DNA of 64,000 bases from positions 3,968,001 through 4,032,000 of the forward strand of contig OY751489.1 of the NCBI GenBank assembly GCA_963565915.1, read 5' to 3'. The notes below the pieces were generated by a model. The model saw only the letters and a program-made list of their open reading frames with translations. It was not told the DNA's origin and searched no databases. Both the position numbers and the translations under genes were made by a program. The stretch is from Entoloma clypeatum (lineage: Eukaryota > Basidiomycota > Agaricomycetes > Agaricales > Entolomataceae). This document shows positions 1 through 12,400 of this stretch, one piece after another (position 1 is the stretch's first letter; each line of letters starts with the position of its first letter).

Positions 1-29
1 TTTGCCTGTGTTTTGATCTCTCATTTCAG

Positions 30-105
30 AATACAGATTCTCCATCATACATAGCTTGAGTATCCAGCTGTATATATACTTTTCATGAGTTCATAGGCAT
101 CTATC
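30..105 (+). repeat. dispersed repeat segment, copy 1
   Basis: This AT-rich stretch aligns by eye, at roughly 70 percent, with 63315-63395 in the same orientation. Shared landmarks are GAATACAG, GTATCCARCTGTATAT and a downstream TCATAGGCATCT/TCCTACACATCT block. No coding potential is seen. From about 110 to 780 I see no gene. Confidence 0.5.
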
Positions 106-779
106 CATTAGTTAACAAGCATCTTTGTGGCCCATCAAGTGGGAAATATAGAAAACATGATTTCGTTCCCAACTGTCATTGTTATGCACGTGGGATTCTG
201 AGACATATTTTGGACAATGTCTTATCTCCAGTCTTCCACATGGCATGGATTCTCTTGGAACTTTTTGTATCAAGTAGATGTACATCTGATACACCCTATA
301 CAACCATCTATAGATTTATTGACCATACAATAATGATGCCAGATGATGAATACATAGATATTTTTGATGTGCAAGTTGTCTGATACTTTTTAACACCTAT
401 CTATACATCACACCATTTACTATTGATGCGTTGAGACCTACTCACACTAGAGAATAGCCATACACAGGTGCCCAGATTGCACCACAGGCATAAAATGATG
501 ATCTGTGCCAAAGATGAGGACATACATTTCAGCTTTTTTCACCATGTTCTACCTCTACATGGTATCCGCATATCTTTATTCATATCCTCACATAATCAGG
601 AATGAACCTCCAGATGGTTCTGTGGTGGGGAGAGACTTTCTATGGTGTATTAGAACAAATATACTGGTAAGCTTCACTTTCAAATGTGTCTACAGCTTTG
701 CCGGCACTGCACACATGCCCTAGATAACCATTGAGATGGTGACTCATTGACCAGCAAAAGAACATTGTTGCCACAGCCA

Positions 780-1850
780 GTTTTTTGCTGTGGTGTCTTT
801 TGCCAGTGAATTATTTGCTGATCTGTTATTAGCATTGTTTTCTATTATTTGGTTCAGACCATAGGACCTCTATAACTTTAAATCTGTGGCTAATTTTCTT
901 AAAATAAATACATACTTGATGATACAACATGCTCCCCTACTCATCTGATATAGTAGCAAACATTGCTTGTTCCTGTGTAGATGATGTGCAATATCTTTCG
1001 ACATTTGTTTACATGTATTTGACATGTTTGATGGGTGTGTGTTGCACATCATCCAACATTCACCGGTTTTTCGCCGGTTTTGTGCCATGGTGTCTGTCAC
1101 CAGTGAATTATTCGCTGATCTGTCATTAGCATCGTTCTTTGTATATGGAGTGTGGCCGACACTCAAGGCTTGCTTTTGCCGATGGGTCATCGATTCGCCG
1201 ATGGCCTGGTGCCGTGTTGCCGGTCTTTCGCCGGTTTTTGGCTGTGGTGTCTTTCACCGGTGAATTATTCGCTGATCTGTCGTTAGCATTGTTCTTTTCA
1301 TTTGCAGTGTTGCCGACACTCAAGGCTCGCTTTCGCCGATGGGTCATCAATTCGCCGATGGCCTGCCAGTGTCGCCGTGTCACCGGTTTGTCACCGGTCT
1401 TTGGCCAGTTTTTCACCGTAGCATCTTTCGCCGGTCAATGATATGCTGATCTGTCGTTAGCATCATTCTTTTAATTTTCAGTGTCGCCGGCCCTCAAGAC
1501 TTGGTTTCGCCGGTGGCCCATTCATTCACCGATGGCCTGTCGCCGATTTGTGGCCGATCTTTTGCCGGTTTTTTGCTGTGGTGTCTCTCGCCAGTAAATT
1601 ATTTGCCGCTCTGTCATTAGCATTGTTCTTTTCATTTGCAGTGTTGCCGGCACTCAAGGCTTGCTTTTGCCGATGGGTCATCAATTCGTCGATGGCCTGT
1701 CGCCGTGTCGCCAGTTTGTCGCCAGTCCTTCGCTGGTTTTTCGCCGTGGTGTCTTTTACCAGTGAATTATTCACCGATCTGTTGGATGTTGTCGCCGGCA
1801 ACATTTTTTCTTCGCTGGTGACATTATTATTTCGCCGTTTGCCGTGGTAA
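780..1850 (+). repeat. tandem repeat array, unit about 170 bp
   Basis: Five to six diverged copies follow one another. Each carries GTGGTGTCTTTCACCGGTG, then ATTCGCTGATCTGTCGTTAGC, TTTGCAGTGTTGCCG and CGATGGGTCATCAATTCGCC. The GAATTATT..GATCTGT landmark recurs near 808, 1105, 1263, 1440, 1595 and 1763, so spacing is about 160-175 bp. The copies are rich in the CGCCGG core and keep frames open on both strands, but no protein is suggested. Confidence 0.8.
905..1075 (+). repeat. dispersed repeat, inverted partner at 59.4-59.6 kb
   Basis: The stretch from the CATGCTCCCCTACTCATCTG region through TTTGTTTACATGTATTTGAC to CACATCATCCAACATTC resembles the reverse complement of 59460-59640. Shared blocks are ACTC..TGATATAGT, CTGTGTAG, TTTGTTTACATRTATTTGACA and GCRCATCATC.AA. 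It is a diverged member of a dispersed family in opposite orientation. It merges downstream with the tandem array. Confidence 0.5.
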
Positions 1851-1939
1851 ATTCACTGGTGCTGTAGCGAATTCGCTGCTTCCATAATTTACCATACACT
1901 GTATGTCTTCGCTGGACCGTAAATTACAATACAATGTAG

Positions 1940-2710
1940 GTTGAGTATGTGTCCTCTTGCCCTTAACAGTGTCGTCTCATGCCCTGCAGCTGTTTCTTGC
2001 CCCCCAACTCATGTTCAACGGGGGTCTCTGGCACCCAATGGCTGCTCCCATTCCCAGTGGCCTCCACTCATGTCCCACAGCCTCCTGTTTCCCCCAATGC
2101 CCCACCCTCATGCCCAATGCCCTGCCCTCATGTCCAACACCCTTCCCTGGTGACTAACATCCTTCCCCCATGCCCAATGGCCTCCTCTTGTGCCCAGCAC
2201 CCTCACCTCTTGCTCAACAGGATTCTCTGGCACCCAACAGCCACCTCCCATTCCCAGTGGCCTCCCGTGGCCCCCAACACCCCGCTCTCATGCCCAATGC
2301 CCTGCCCTTATGCCCAATGCCCTTTCCTGGTGCCTAACACCTTTCCCTGGTAACTAACACCCTTCCCCCATGCCCAACGGCCTCCTCTTGTGCCCAGCAG
2401 CCTCACCTCATGCCCAGCAGCCTCACCTCATGCCCTGCGGCCTCTCCCCCCCAACTCATATCCAATGGGGGTCTCCGGTGCCCAACAGCCTCCTCTTGTG
2501 TGCCCACCCCCCTCCATTCATGCCCTACAGTGGCCTCACATTCCAAACACCCTTCACTCATGTGGCCTCCAGTTGCCCCATGGCCCTCCAGTCATGCCCT
2601 GCGGCCTCCTCTCATGCCTCATGGCAGCCTCACATCCCAAAGAGCCTTCTCCCACCCCCAACACCCTCCTCTCATGCCTGACAGCTTCCTCACATGTCCA
2701 ATGGAACTGA
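1940..2710 (+). repeat. C-rich minisatellite (CATGCCCAAYRSCCT-like)
   Basis: Degenerate 20-35 bp units are built around ATGCCCAACAGCCTC and ATGCCCAATGCCCTGCCC. The strand bias is strong (C-rich plus strand). All three plus frames stay open for long stretches because the unit lacks stops; the implied proteins are Pro/Cys/Ser repeats and are not believed. The same unit recurs at 63530-64000. Confidence 0.85.
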
Positions 2711-3348
2711 TTGGCCGTGATTCACATGGGAGGAGGGGTGAACTGTGACGTGTGCATGCCAGGTCATGCACACATCTAGTAGTTTTTTTTTTGTATATAC
2801 TGTAATTAAATTTTGTCCACTGTGAGAACCCACATGGGAACCCCAACCCGTGGCTACCCGTCCGTACCCCCACCGTGTCTATCCGCAGGTCAACAGGTTG
2901 CTACTCATGCAGGTACAGGTACGGGTCAGCCTTCTGATACCCATGGGAGTACCCGTGCCACTGTCTACTCAGCATCGCAAGGGGCACAGCATGCTAACAA
3001 GGCTTTCTAGGTTGTGGGGTGAATCTGTGGCAACAGGCAATGGATCTTGGCAACAATGTTGGGATCCTCCACCACTTTTGCATCGCAACCTATCATATTA
3101 AGCAACTACATCATCATTATATCACCTAGTTTGGGGGGGTCCAGTTTCTTCCCAATCCATGGTGGGACCCCCCTCCCTATCCCTGCTCATGGAATCCAGT
3201 CCCGACACCCCCTTGGATGACTAAGTGACTGGCACCATAGTACAAAGGGGAGCAAGCTCCCCAATAATCAACCAATGATGTAAATTTACATCATGCTGAT
3301 TTATGTATAGACATATTCCTCACCACACAATTCAGTTTCAATTTCTGA
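2711..3348. other. spacer with dyad symmetries
   Basis: No gene is seen. A hairpin with 9-bp arms GTGTGCATG/CATGCACAC lies at 2749-2772. GTACCC/GGGTAC motifs cluster at 2835-2965. A GGGGAGC/GCTCCCC hairpin lies near 3257-3272, and a perfect 20-bp palindrome centred on TAAATTTA lies at 3275-3294. Confidence 0.5.
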
Positions 3349-3709
3349 CAAGGGAGGGGGGATGGGACCAGAATTTTTCACATGGGGTTGTCATTTGTCT
3401 TAAAAATGGCTTGGAGATCGAAAAATGATTTTTTCAGATTTTTTCCAGCACTGCTTAACCTCCTTCATAAAAAAAAGGAAAGGAGGGGTCTCATTTTTTT
3501 TTTTGCAATTGTGTGGAATGGTCCATGCAATCCAGAAAAAATAAAACTTTATTCAAATATTTTCATCAAAATGGCTATAACTTGGGAACTGCCACTCGGA
3601 TTAAGGAACCGACTTTTAAGACTTTAGATTTGGATTTCCCAGCCCATTTCACATCAAATTCCGACCCCATGTAAAAAATTCCGGTTCTGCCCCCGCCCCC
3701 CCCCCCTTG
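3349..3709. mobile_element. MITE-like element with ~40-bp terminal inverted repeats
   Basis: The left end (CAAGGGAGGGGGG, then GGGACCAGAATTTTTCACAT, GGGGTTGTCATTTG) is the imperfect reverse complement of the right end, read inward from 3709 (CAAGGG, G-run, GGGGCAGAACCGGAATTTTT, TACATGGGGTCGGAATTTG). Arm identity is about 75-80 percent by eye. The 361-bp interior has A and T runs and no protein. I could not identify a target-site duplication, so the exact ends are uncertain. Confidence 0.5.
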
Positions 3710-3895
3710 ATTCCTGATGCCAACTATATTAGATTTGTTTCCGATGTTTTCGTTGGTCCGGTCCCGCTGTGTTACACATTGAACCATCCGGGCCCACCTG
3801 GCGGTTTCCTAGGCCTCCCGCGCCCCGGGTCTGGCGGCAACAAGTTCTTAGAGAGACAGTGCTATATTTTGAAAATTCAGCTTAACATACTAACA

Positions 3896-4129
3896 TTACC
3901 AAATGGAAGGACCACTCACTCCATTTGTCAGGAAAAGCGTACTGAGGCAAAGGTTCAATGGGTAGTCACAACAGTCGGTCTTGGTCGCCACTGTGCAGTT
4001 GCCGTGTAAGGGGATGCAGTGGGCTGGGGGATAGGGGATGCAGTGGGCTGATCTGGCAGCATGCCATGCATGGGAGGCGCCGGCGATGCATAGAACAATA
4101 GAAAAGACGAGAGCGGGGCAGAAGCGCAT
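3896..4129 (-). CDS. small secreted cysteine-rich peptide, copy 1 (77 aa)
   Basis: This is a single-exon 77-residue protein. It has a signal peptide (hydrophobic core ALVFSIVLCIAGASHA) and a short mature part with cysteines in the order C..C..C..CC..C (spacing 7, 6, 7, 6). The first two cysteines lie in a 24-bp in-frame duplication (ATGCAGTGGGCTG at about 4010-4050) giving CIP-PPAH-CIP. A TATA box lies about 100 nt upstream. The start context AATCTCGCTATGCGCTTCT is almost the same as in the peptide genes at 43964 and 49663, and the signal peptides align, so I infer one gene family. An upstream in-frame ATG (4240) would remove the signal peptide and overlaps the TATA box. Function is unknown; effector-like or antimicrobial roles are only possibilities. 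Confidence 0.6.
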   Translation of the reverse strand: MRFCPALVFSIVLCIAGASHAWHAARSAHCIPYPPAHCIPLHGNCTVATKTDCCDYPLNLCLSTLFLTNGVSGPSIW

Positions 4130-4224
4130 AGCGAGATTGGGCGGACTGACTCTAGTGAGTGCAGTGCGCGATGACTTCGAACACTCGCTGTGCTGAAGGT
4201 GACCACTGGCAATGCCCTCGGCAT

Positions 4225-4233
4225 CCTTATATA
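4225..4233 (-). promoter_or_regulatory. TATA box of Cys-rich peptide gene, copy 1
   Basis: The minus strand reads GGGGATATATAAGGATGCC, about 95-105 nt upstream of the ATG at 4129. A start site near 4200 gives a ~70-nt leader. Confidence 0.6.
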
Positions 4234-4587
4234 TCCCCAACGCCGATTACCAACTTGTAGGTCACAGGTATCAATGGAGATAATTTGAACAGGAAATAAC
4301 AGGCAATAAGAATTGGAAGCCTTGAGCCAAGTCGGCTGCGGGAGAAGGTCAGGGATACAGTACTGCCGGATAGAACTGACCTATACCTATATGTGTATTC
4401 TCAAGTGCTCTCACTGGCAGCGCGGCCGTGTGGAGGATGCTGCTTTTCGGCGCGCTCCGCATACTTATCTTTCGCCGCCTCGATAATTCCCAATACTTAC
4501 CGCTGGTGGTCCTCGATTCAATGGACGTCGTACGAGGATGCGAGACGCGGGTTCTAGACCTCCATCTAAACCTCAGTGACACTGAGG

Positions 4588-4860
4588 CCGCCTGCAGGGA
4601 AGCCCGAGCGGCGATATATTTATTGAAGATTCGCACATCGCCCGTCCACCGTGGCACGACTCGGACAGCTATTTGAGGTGCGAAATTGGACCTCACCAAG
4701 CTACTAAGCACGAGCAAGCGCGCTACACATTCACATATAAGACGTCGACCTCGATATGGGGCCAATTGCGAAAATGCCATGTACTTGGGCTATGTGGGGC
4801 GTGGCCTGTACCAACTCCCTTGACCCACGCCGTGTGAGGCCTAGCGGCGGCCTTAGAGTC
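4588..4860 (+). repeat. degenerate duplicated segment, copy 1
   Basis: Matches 5141-5395 at roughly 70-75 percent. Shared blocks are CTGCAGGGAAGCCCGAGC, CGTCCACCGTGGCA, CAAGCGCGCTACACAT, AGACGTCGACCTC and GTGGCCTGTACCA. In both copies the plus strand ends an open frame with WPVP(T/A)PLTHA(V/M) and then TGA, which suggests a shared, now decayed coding end. The frames upstream are not preserved. No family is recognised. Confidence 0.55.
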
Positions 4861-5140
4861 GTGGTTACCGGTTACACGGTCAAGCTAAATCCATATCGTT
4901 CGGGCCGCCTGAGAACCAACCAACGTACAGCAGAGTTGAGCAGAGGAAGTGGAAGTTGAATCTCCTTGGCAGGAATCGGACGTACTCGTAACCGAGGTGG
5001 TAAGTCTCGCTGTCGGCTCCTGGAACCTACATGCACAGTCACTGTGTGAGTCGCCGTTCAATGCATTCTGTGAGCTCGGTGCGTTCCCTGCAATGCTGTT
5101 TCAGTCCTCAGTTTAAACCTCGGCTACAGATAGCTGGAGC

Positions 5141-5395
5141 CCACCTGCAGGGAAGCCCGAGCAACGACACTTCGATGGAAGGTTCACACAACGTCCGTCC
5201 ACCGTGGCAAGATATCTACCCGATTCGGTGCACGAATTGGGCCTCATCGAGCTACCACAGACAAGCGCGCTACACATCGACATTTCAGACGTCGACCTCA
5301 GCGTGCAGTCGATTGAGAAAAGGCTATACCCAGTAGAGACGTGGCCTGTACCAGCTCCATTGACCCATGCCATGTGAGCCTGGCCTTTGATCGTG
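5141..5395 (+). repeat. degenerate duplicated segment, copy 2
   Basis: Second copy of the 4588-4860 segment. One plus frame is open for about 85 codons (from GKPEQRHFDGRF through ALHIDISDVDLSVQSIEKR to WPVPAPLTHAM, stop at 5374-5376) but has no convincing start. This looks like a gene relic rather than an active gene. Confidence 0.5.
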
Positions 5396-6453
5396 GATAA
5401 CGTTCACGCGTTCACGACCAGTGCAGGCGGTCTCTGGGAAGTACTCCGATTCTTCGGGCGAGGGCAGAAGCATCCTCTGAGCCGGTTCTCGTTCCTCCTT
5501 AGTTCCAACATCAGATTCCACCAGTGCTTTGCCCACAACTTGAAAGGTGCCCTATGCTTCCGCAGGGACTGGAACAGCGGCCACGACGGGTCGACGCCGG
5601 TCGAACCTATGACACACGACCACAAGCGCATACACCTTGATCAACTTCCTGAGCGGCACTCCCCCGACGCCCTCCTCAGCCGGACGCGTTGTACAGAGAT
5701 GGGGTAGGCGGGGTTGGAGTATATGTGTGGCTTTTTCCTCCTGTTACTCGTTGGAAACTGAATTTTTCTCTTTGGTGTCTGTTAGATTGCTCCGCCCTAC
5801 TAGATTATCCTGGTGTGCGTACAGGAGCCGCTGGTTTCGGTTAGATTTGCGGCGTTTGTCGGGGAGCCGTTCGATGGGGTTTTGGGAGGCCGGTCAGGCG
5901 CAGATGATAGTCGGAGGAGGTTCAGACCTCACTTTAAGCTGGGTTTGGGTCGTCCACGAGGAAACGAGAGGAGAGGGAAGAAGTACCTCGGAGGGCGACC
6001 CCATTCCACCTACCACCAGAACTAACACTACGACCATCATGTTGCCTCCTCCATGCTCCGGATTCCAGCTGCTCGCCCGTCGAAACCGACGACGCCTAGG
6101 ACTGGTTCGCGTGCCTCGTTCGCTTCTTCGGCCAAGGCACCTGTCGCGATTCCACAAAGGCCGCATAACTTAAAGCCTTCAGTTCAAGTTCCTTGGCACA
6201 GCCTCCGTTCGGCTCGCCGAGGTCGCCAGTACGCCGGTTTCGTCGCACCCACAAACACCGCAGAAGACACCTGGTGGACGTACGCCCCGGAGTGATGGGA
6301 CGAGAGGAGGAACTTGAAGTTGGAGGAGGAGAACAAGGAGAATGAGCGGCCGGTTGTATGGGACTTTTCGCCTAGGTGACAGGTGTCGGTTGCGGAGAAC
6401 ATTGAGGAGGTGTGGTGGTTGGAGTGGGAAGACGCTCGAGAAGCGGAGGTGGT
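5396..6453. other. unresolved sequence, no confident gene
   Basis: Both strands have open stretches of 70-178 codons at high GC, but their translations are Arg/Ser/Pro-rich and overlap on opposite strands, as shadow frames do. I find no domain motif and no consistent splice chain. Confidence 0.4.
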
Positions 6454-6932
6454 TTAATAGTGCAGAGGACTCGAGGTGGATGGGGAATGGCCGTCGCCTT
6501 TGAAGAAGGGCAGGTAGGTGGTGGCGATTGTGGTGATGATAGCGAGGAGGGCGATGACGATGCAAAGGATGTGGAGGCTGCTTGTGGTGACGAAGACATT
6601 TTCGGGACGAAAGCTACTCAGGCGCATCGGTATTCCTTTACCACTTGCCCCTTTGGACGATGAGAGGAACAGCCACAGCCGCGAGCAAGAGGCGGGAACG
6701 GGTGTTCATGGAGGTTGAGAGTCTGCAGGAGGTGTATGGGTATATGATATAGCTCGGCGATCGAGTTTTGATTCTGGCCTGAAGATGCCCACGTCGTGCT
6801 CTTTTCTCTGCGACTGGAGTGGGTGGCGAGGAGGACGAGGTCCCCAACAACAAGGATGCACGGTTCTGAACCTGTTGCTGCATCTTTTGCCGGGTATCGA
6901 GAGAGGGGTGCACGCGCGAAACCGGAGGAGGG
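6454..6932 (-). CDS. possible exons of a single-pass membrane protein (tentative)
   Basis: On the minus strand one frame is open from 6932 to 6618 directly after an acceptor-like ATAG. It reads as ordinary protein (ILVVGDLVLLATHSSRREKS, then LYHIPIHLLQTLNLHEHPF). A second frame, open from 6705 to 6454, contains a strong membrane segment (LHILCIVIALLAIITTIATT) before a TAA. The two frames overlap and I could not join them with a convincing intron, nor find a start, so boundaries and unity are unsure. The opposite strand also has an open frame here with an acidic DEDEEGSSSSSS tract, which is an alternative. Confidence 0.25.
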
Positions 6933-8036
6933 CTATGTATTGCGTTCTGGGATACATTCGGACCTTGTTTCGGATGAGGACGAGGAGGGCTCCAGCAGCA
7001 GCAGCAGCGACCCTATCGAGCCCAGGCCGAAATCAGCAGTGGTTGGTTGTAGCATCTCAGCTATGCGTTGTCGGAATCGATGACGACCCACATCTGGGAC
7101 TTGATCTGAAGAAGAGTGCGCGGTTCGGGAGATCAGTGATGATTCGGTGCGGAGTCCGTCCAAGGAGGTTGTGGAGAGGAAGATGAGGTAGGACGACAGG
7201 CTAAGGGGAAGGTGTGAGTGTTTTGAACATGCTCTTCTCAGGCTGGATGTGTAGATACATACTAGGAAGATCGGATAATACAAGACTCGTTCCCTTTAAT
7301 TCTTCAGAAGGGTCTACCATATTCGCAACCACCACACTGTTCGATTCAGGGATGAATTTGCATATCTGACTCGCTGGTTTCTGTGAGTCCATGATCACAA
7401 CGTTCCATTAACGAGTTGGGAATTGGTGTAAATCCAAATCCAATCCCGTTGAGGTATCCCAGTGGGAACCAGTCAAAATCCCAAGACGGCGACCTTACAC
7501 GACTGAATATGTATTCATCGTCATCATCATCATCAGTAAGAAATAGATCTAGACTCAAGAAGGATCTCCAGACTCAGTCGCGATACCGTAACCAGACAAT
7601 AACTCTTGTTTGTTACCTGTACAGAATGGCACACGCTGGAGAGTAGACACCGCTAGTTTCACACAATCTAGTTTGAAGGGGAGATAGACTGACACATGGC
7701 ACGAGGAATAGCGAAGGAGAACTGAAAACCCTAGGGATACATACCCCAGTTGACGTCCGAGTCGGGTGTTTCTTTTGACACTTGACAGGCTGACAGCGTG
7801 TATACCACACACGAGCACTCGGTGCTGAGCTCCAGCCCTGACACCAAGACAGAAGTCGACGCGGTTGTATTGATATGTTTCATCGTCTGTCCTCGCACAC
7901 TTAAACGAGATGGACAGTGGCCTCGTGAGGATTATCGTTTTATTGCACTTTTGATCATCCGTACGTTAGATACTTGTTAGAACTTCCGAGGGCATAGTAA
8001 GAGTTGAGCCGGGTATTTTGAGGGGCAACACCAGTG
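6933..8036. other. no confident gene
   Basis: A minus-strand stretch at 7201-7398 (CKFIPESNSVVVANMVDPSE.., ending TLTPSP) reads plausibly but has no domain and no clear splice partners. A GAT repeat at 7519-7536 encodes poly-Asp in one minus frame. The rest holds nothing I can support. Confidence 0.35.
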
Positions 8037-8960
<924 letters not shown>

Positions 8961-9411
8961 GACCGTGGAGTTGAACGTCCCTGAGATGGGACAAGCGTCC
9001 GGGAAATCCTCGATGCAACGAGCCCACGTGTCCCAGTCGATCGAATTTCTACCATAAATACTTGCAATTGGTAGGTTTGTCCTTTCTTGTGCTGTACATT
9101 CCTCGTGATGATCGTGAGTTCAGGGTAGATGCTGGATGCCGATTTCTCGGGAAATGAGGACCATCCTGGATTTCATGAATATCATTGATCAATTGCGATC
9201 TGTGCTTGCTTGTGTACACAAGTATTCCAGTACTACTGTACTGTAAGTAGTAGCAGAGAACCGAGAAGGACGGTGGAGTGGTTCAAACGTGATGCTTAAG
9301 ATTCCCACCAATCCAGGAGCGGACCTATATCAACCGTGCCTTGGCAGGCTCTTGATTTCCGCCCCAACTACCACCTTCAGCCCTTTTCCGAATTACACGC
9401 ACTCCCCCCCA

Positions 9412-12400
9412 ATGCCCTCCGATCCTGTCCAAAAGCTTGAACTCCCCGATACTCGTCCACTCAAGCGGCCTCGCAAGGCTTCCAAGCAGCCCGACCCTCT
9501 CCAACATGTCTTCAATGCTCAGCCATCGCAACCTCCCATACATATAGATCATATATTTATCGCAGAGGGCAACGTTATGAAGAAAACCGGAGGGAAGAAG
9601 GTGTGTGTGTCGCCGTCTTTATTTAGGTCGTTCTCTCAGGCTGCCTTGGCGATAGACTCCTTTATCGTGTTGTGAATGCAGGAGGTGAGTAGAAAGCTTG
9701 TGCGATCAGTGGTCTGCCTTTTTTCATCCTCCTCTTCAGGTTGAAGTTAAAGGTTCGCGGGCGGCTTTCCCCTGACCCTGCATGAGCACGTTTGATAGAC
9801 TACTTTCAGTGCGACCGCAACTTCCCGTGTGCATCCTGCAAGGTGAGTACCCCACATGCGCAATCCATCGTATCGACATCCTTCAACTAGAAACGGGGGT
9901 GTGCGGAAATATGCCCAGAAGGTGTGCTCGCTGCTCCTGCTACCCCAACTCCCGAATGTTTACGATGAACCCAACCTCCAGGTGTACTGGTATCAGGAAA
10001 GGGCACCCGCTTCATTCTCGCCAACACCGAGCAGCTCCACACAAAAATCCATGAAATGAGCGATCGGATACGACAGCTCGAGGACGCCCTCCAAGATCTC
10101 CAGTCCCGTTGCTCACCGGAACCACACTCGCTCCTCAGCTCAGAGCTCCTCACAGTGAAGAGTACGATGGGCTTTTACGGCGGAGCACAACTGTCTACAG
10201 AAACCACCTCGAACACGCCGCCTCACTCGGAGAACGAGCCCGCGCCGATGGAGCTCGATCGAAGTCTGCAGGAGGAGAAAGGTCACAGTTCGGTGGGTAC
10301 TCCTCCTCCATTCATCTCATGACGTAAAAAACATTTGAAGACGCAGCAGGAGAGCCGCGAGGAGATGTTCGCAGAGGTGTTGCGGCTGAGCCAGAGCTAC
10401 CCGCTGCCAGACAACGTATCCCCCGAGCCGAACCTCAAATTACGCGAGTACATCCGCCACAACCTTCCAGACCGCGCCGAGGCCGACCACCTCTGGCAGC
10501 AAGCCCTCGAGAACGCCCTGTGGCAGTGCGTTCCACCTCCCCCCTCGTTCCAAACTTGGCTGACGTCTCCCATCATTAGATACAACCCCCACCCGAGCGA
10601 AACCTTCTTCCCTAACCTCGCACACCACTGCTACACCTCCCCCACCGAAGACCTCTCTCCACGCAGGCTCGCGCTCCTCTTCATGATCCTCGCTGTCGGT
10701 TGCCTCGTCGACCTTCAGCGGCGGGCCCCCGACTCGCCCGACGCAGAGCGGTACCACCAGTTCGCACGCGCGGCGCTGTGCGAGATCCCGGTGATGGAGG
10801 AGACGAACGTCGAGACAATCACCGCGCTGTTTTATGAGATATGGTACCTGCTGGTGTTTTCGGATAAAAAGAAGGCGGCGGGGTACGCCTGGGGGCTGAT
10901 GGGGCTTACGGCGAAGCTGGCGCAGAGTGTGAGTTTTCGGGGTCTCTACCCTCTTTTTTTTTTTTTTTTTTTTTTTGGGTGGGAATGGTTTTGGGCTGAC
11001 AATGTACTTTGTGCTTTTTTTGGATTTAGATCGGTCTTCGTAAGTGCACCGCCTGCTTCGTTTCATCATTTCAAGTGTCCGCTGACGTCGAATCATTGCG
11101 TCAGATCGTAATGGGGGCAACGCGAAGGTTATCCCTGAAGAGGTCGAAAAACGCAGGTCCTTGTTTTGGGAGCTTCTCTACCTCGATGCTCGTCTGGTCA
11201 GTCTTTTAGTTGGTGTTCCTTTCCCATCGTCGCTTAGGGTTGTTTATCCAGTCTCTTTCCCTCGGACGGCCCCCTTCACTTTCTATTAGGTACATGGACT
11301 GCCCACGACCGTCATACACTCCTGACCATGGATGTGATCCATCAGAAAGCTTGCACTACTGTGGGTTTTATTTGACTTTTATTGAACAGGGTTCTTATCT
11401 CAATCCATGGATCATCAACCTTAGACCAAGAATGGAAACACTCGTGTTATACCGAGTGCCTTGCACCTGTACTGGACGTCATCTCGCAGCCATCGTTAGA
11501 GTACAGCGTCGTTATCGATCTGGACACCAAGATCAGGGATTTCTCCTCTCCTCTACCTCTGCGTAATGGTGCACCCCATACACGATCGTTACTGATGCAA
11601 AAGGCATCACTGTCAATCGCTCTGGAGGCTGGTGCGTTGCCACTCCCGTCCCTTTATTGTCACTGACATTGACATTGACATTGACACTTTTTGCCTAATA
11701 GTGCTGTTGCAGCTCCACCGCTCCTTCTTCACTCGCGCTCTGAGCGGGCCCGAAGAGGCGTTCAACAGGCGGCACAAGTATGCGCCGTCGGTGGTAGCGG
11801 TGTTCTTGAGCGCCTCGCGCATGATCGCGACGGTGCAGGACCTGTACCAGCGCGAGCCGCAGCTGACGGCGCGGATCTTGGGGTATTGGTCAAATGCGTT
11901 TTCCGCGGCTGTGAGTGCTGTGCTCCCCTTCTTCATGGTTTTTCTGGGTTTTTTTTTCTCGTTTCGGGTTGTAAACCCCGCGTCAGGGTTCTTGACTCGG
12001 AGAAACTTCGTTTAGTAAATCAAAAAAAAAAAAACCTGACATGATTGTCAATTCCAGGTGGCACTCTGTCTGTTGGTTTCAAGGGCGCCGTTTACATGTC
12101 TCTCGCCTGCGGCCCTTCAGGAGCTCGAAAGAGCGCGCATGCTGTTCAAGCTCGCCAAGGACACGTGCACGCGCGCCAATCAAGTCATTGTATGTATTTT
12201 TTCCTTTTTTTCCCCCTTGGTCAATCCTGAGGATGGAATTCTTTTTTCTTCTTCTTCCTGTGCAGCCGATCCTCGAGACCATGGTGAACAAGGCAAACGA
12301 CATTTACAACCGGTGGTCCGAGGGGCAGGAGGTGCAGCTCGTGCTGCAGCACGTCGTCCCCGAGGATGCATACGAGACCGCATCGGACTCTGGGCCAGCA

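Noticed and set aside
780..1850. CRISPR-like array of regularly spaced repeats
   Set aside because: The unit is ~170 bp, repeats run into each other without unique spacers, and the organism is a fungus.
1941..2748. Several overlapping plus-strand frames of 60-124 codons rich in Pro, Ser, Cys and His
   Set aside because: They come from a stop-free C-rich minisatellite read in all three frames; no start, splice or domain signal supports a gene.
7416..7558. Poly-Asp coding stretch as part of a gene
   Set aside because: It rests on a GAT/ATC microsatellite; the flanking frame has no start, splice partner or motif.
9891..9921. A longer in-frame reading through the zinc-cluster introns of transcription factor 1
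   Set aside because: Unspliced frames break the C-x2-C-x6-C-x5-C-x2-C-x8-C pattern, while the short spliced exons restore it.
10440..11120. A 226-codon minus-strand frame
   Set aside because: It is antisense to exons 7-10 of transcription factor 1, whose spliced frame and motifs are conserved with the tandem paralog.
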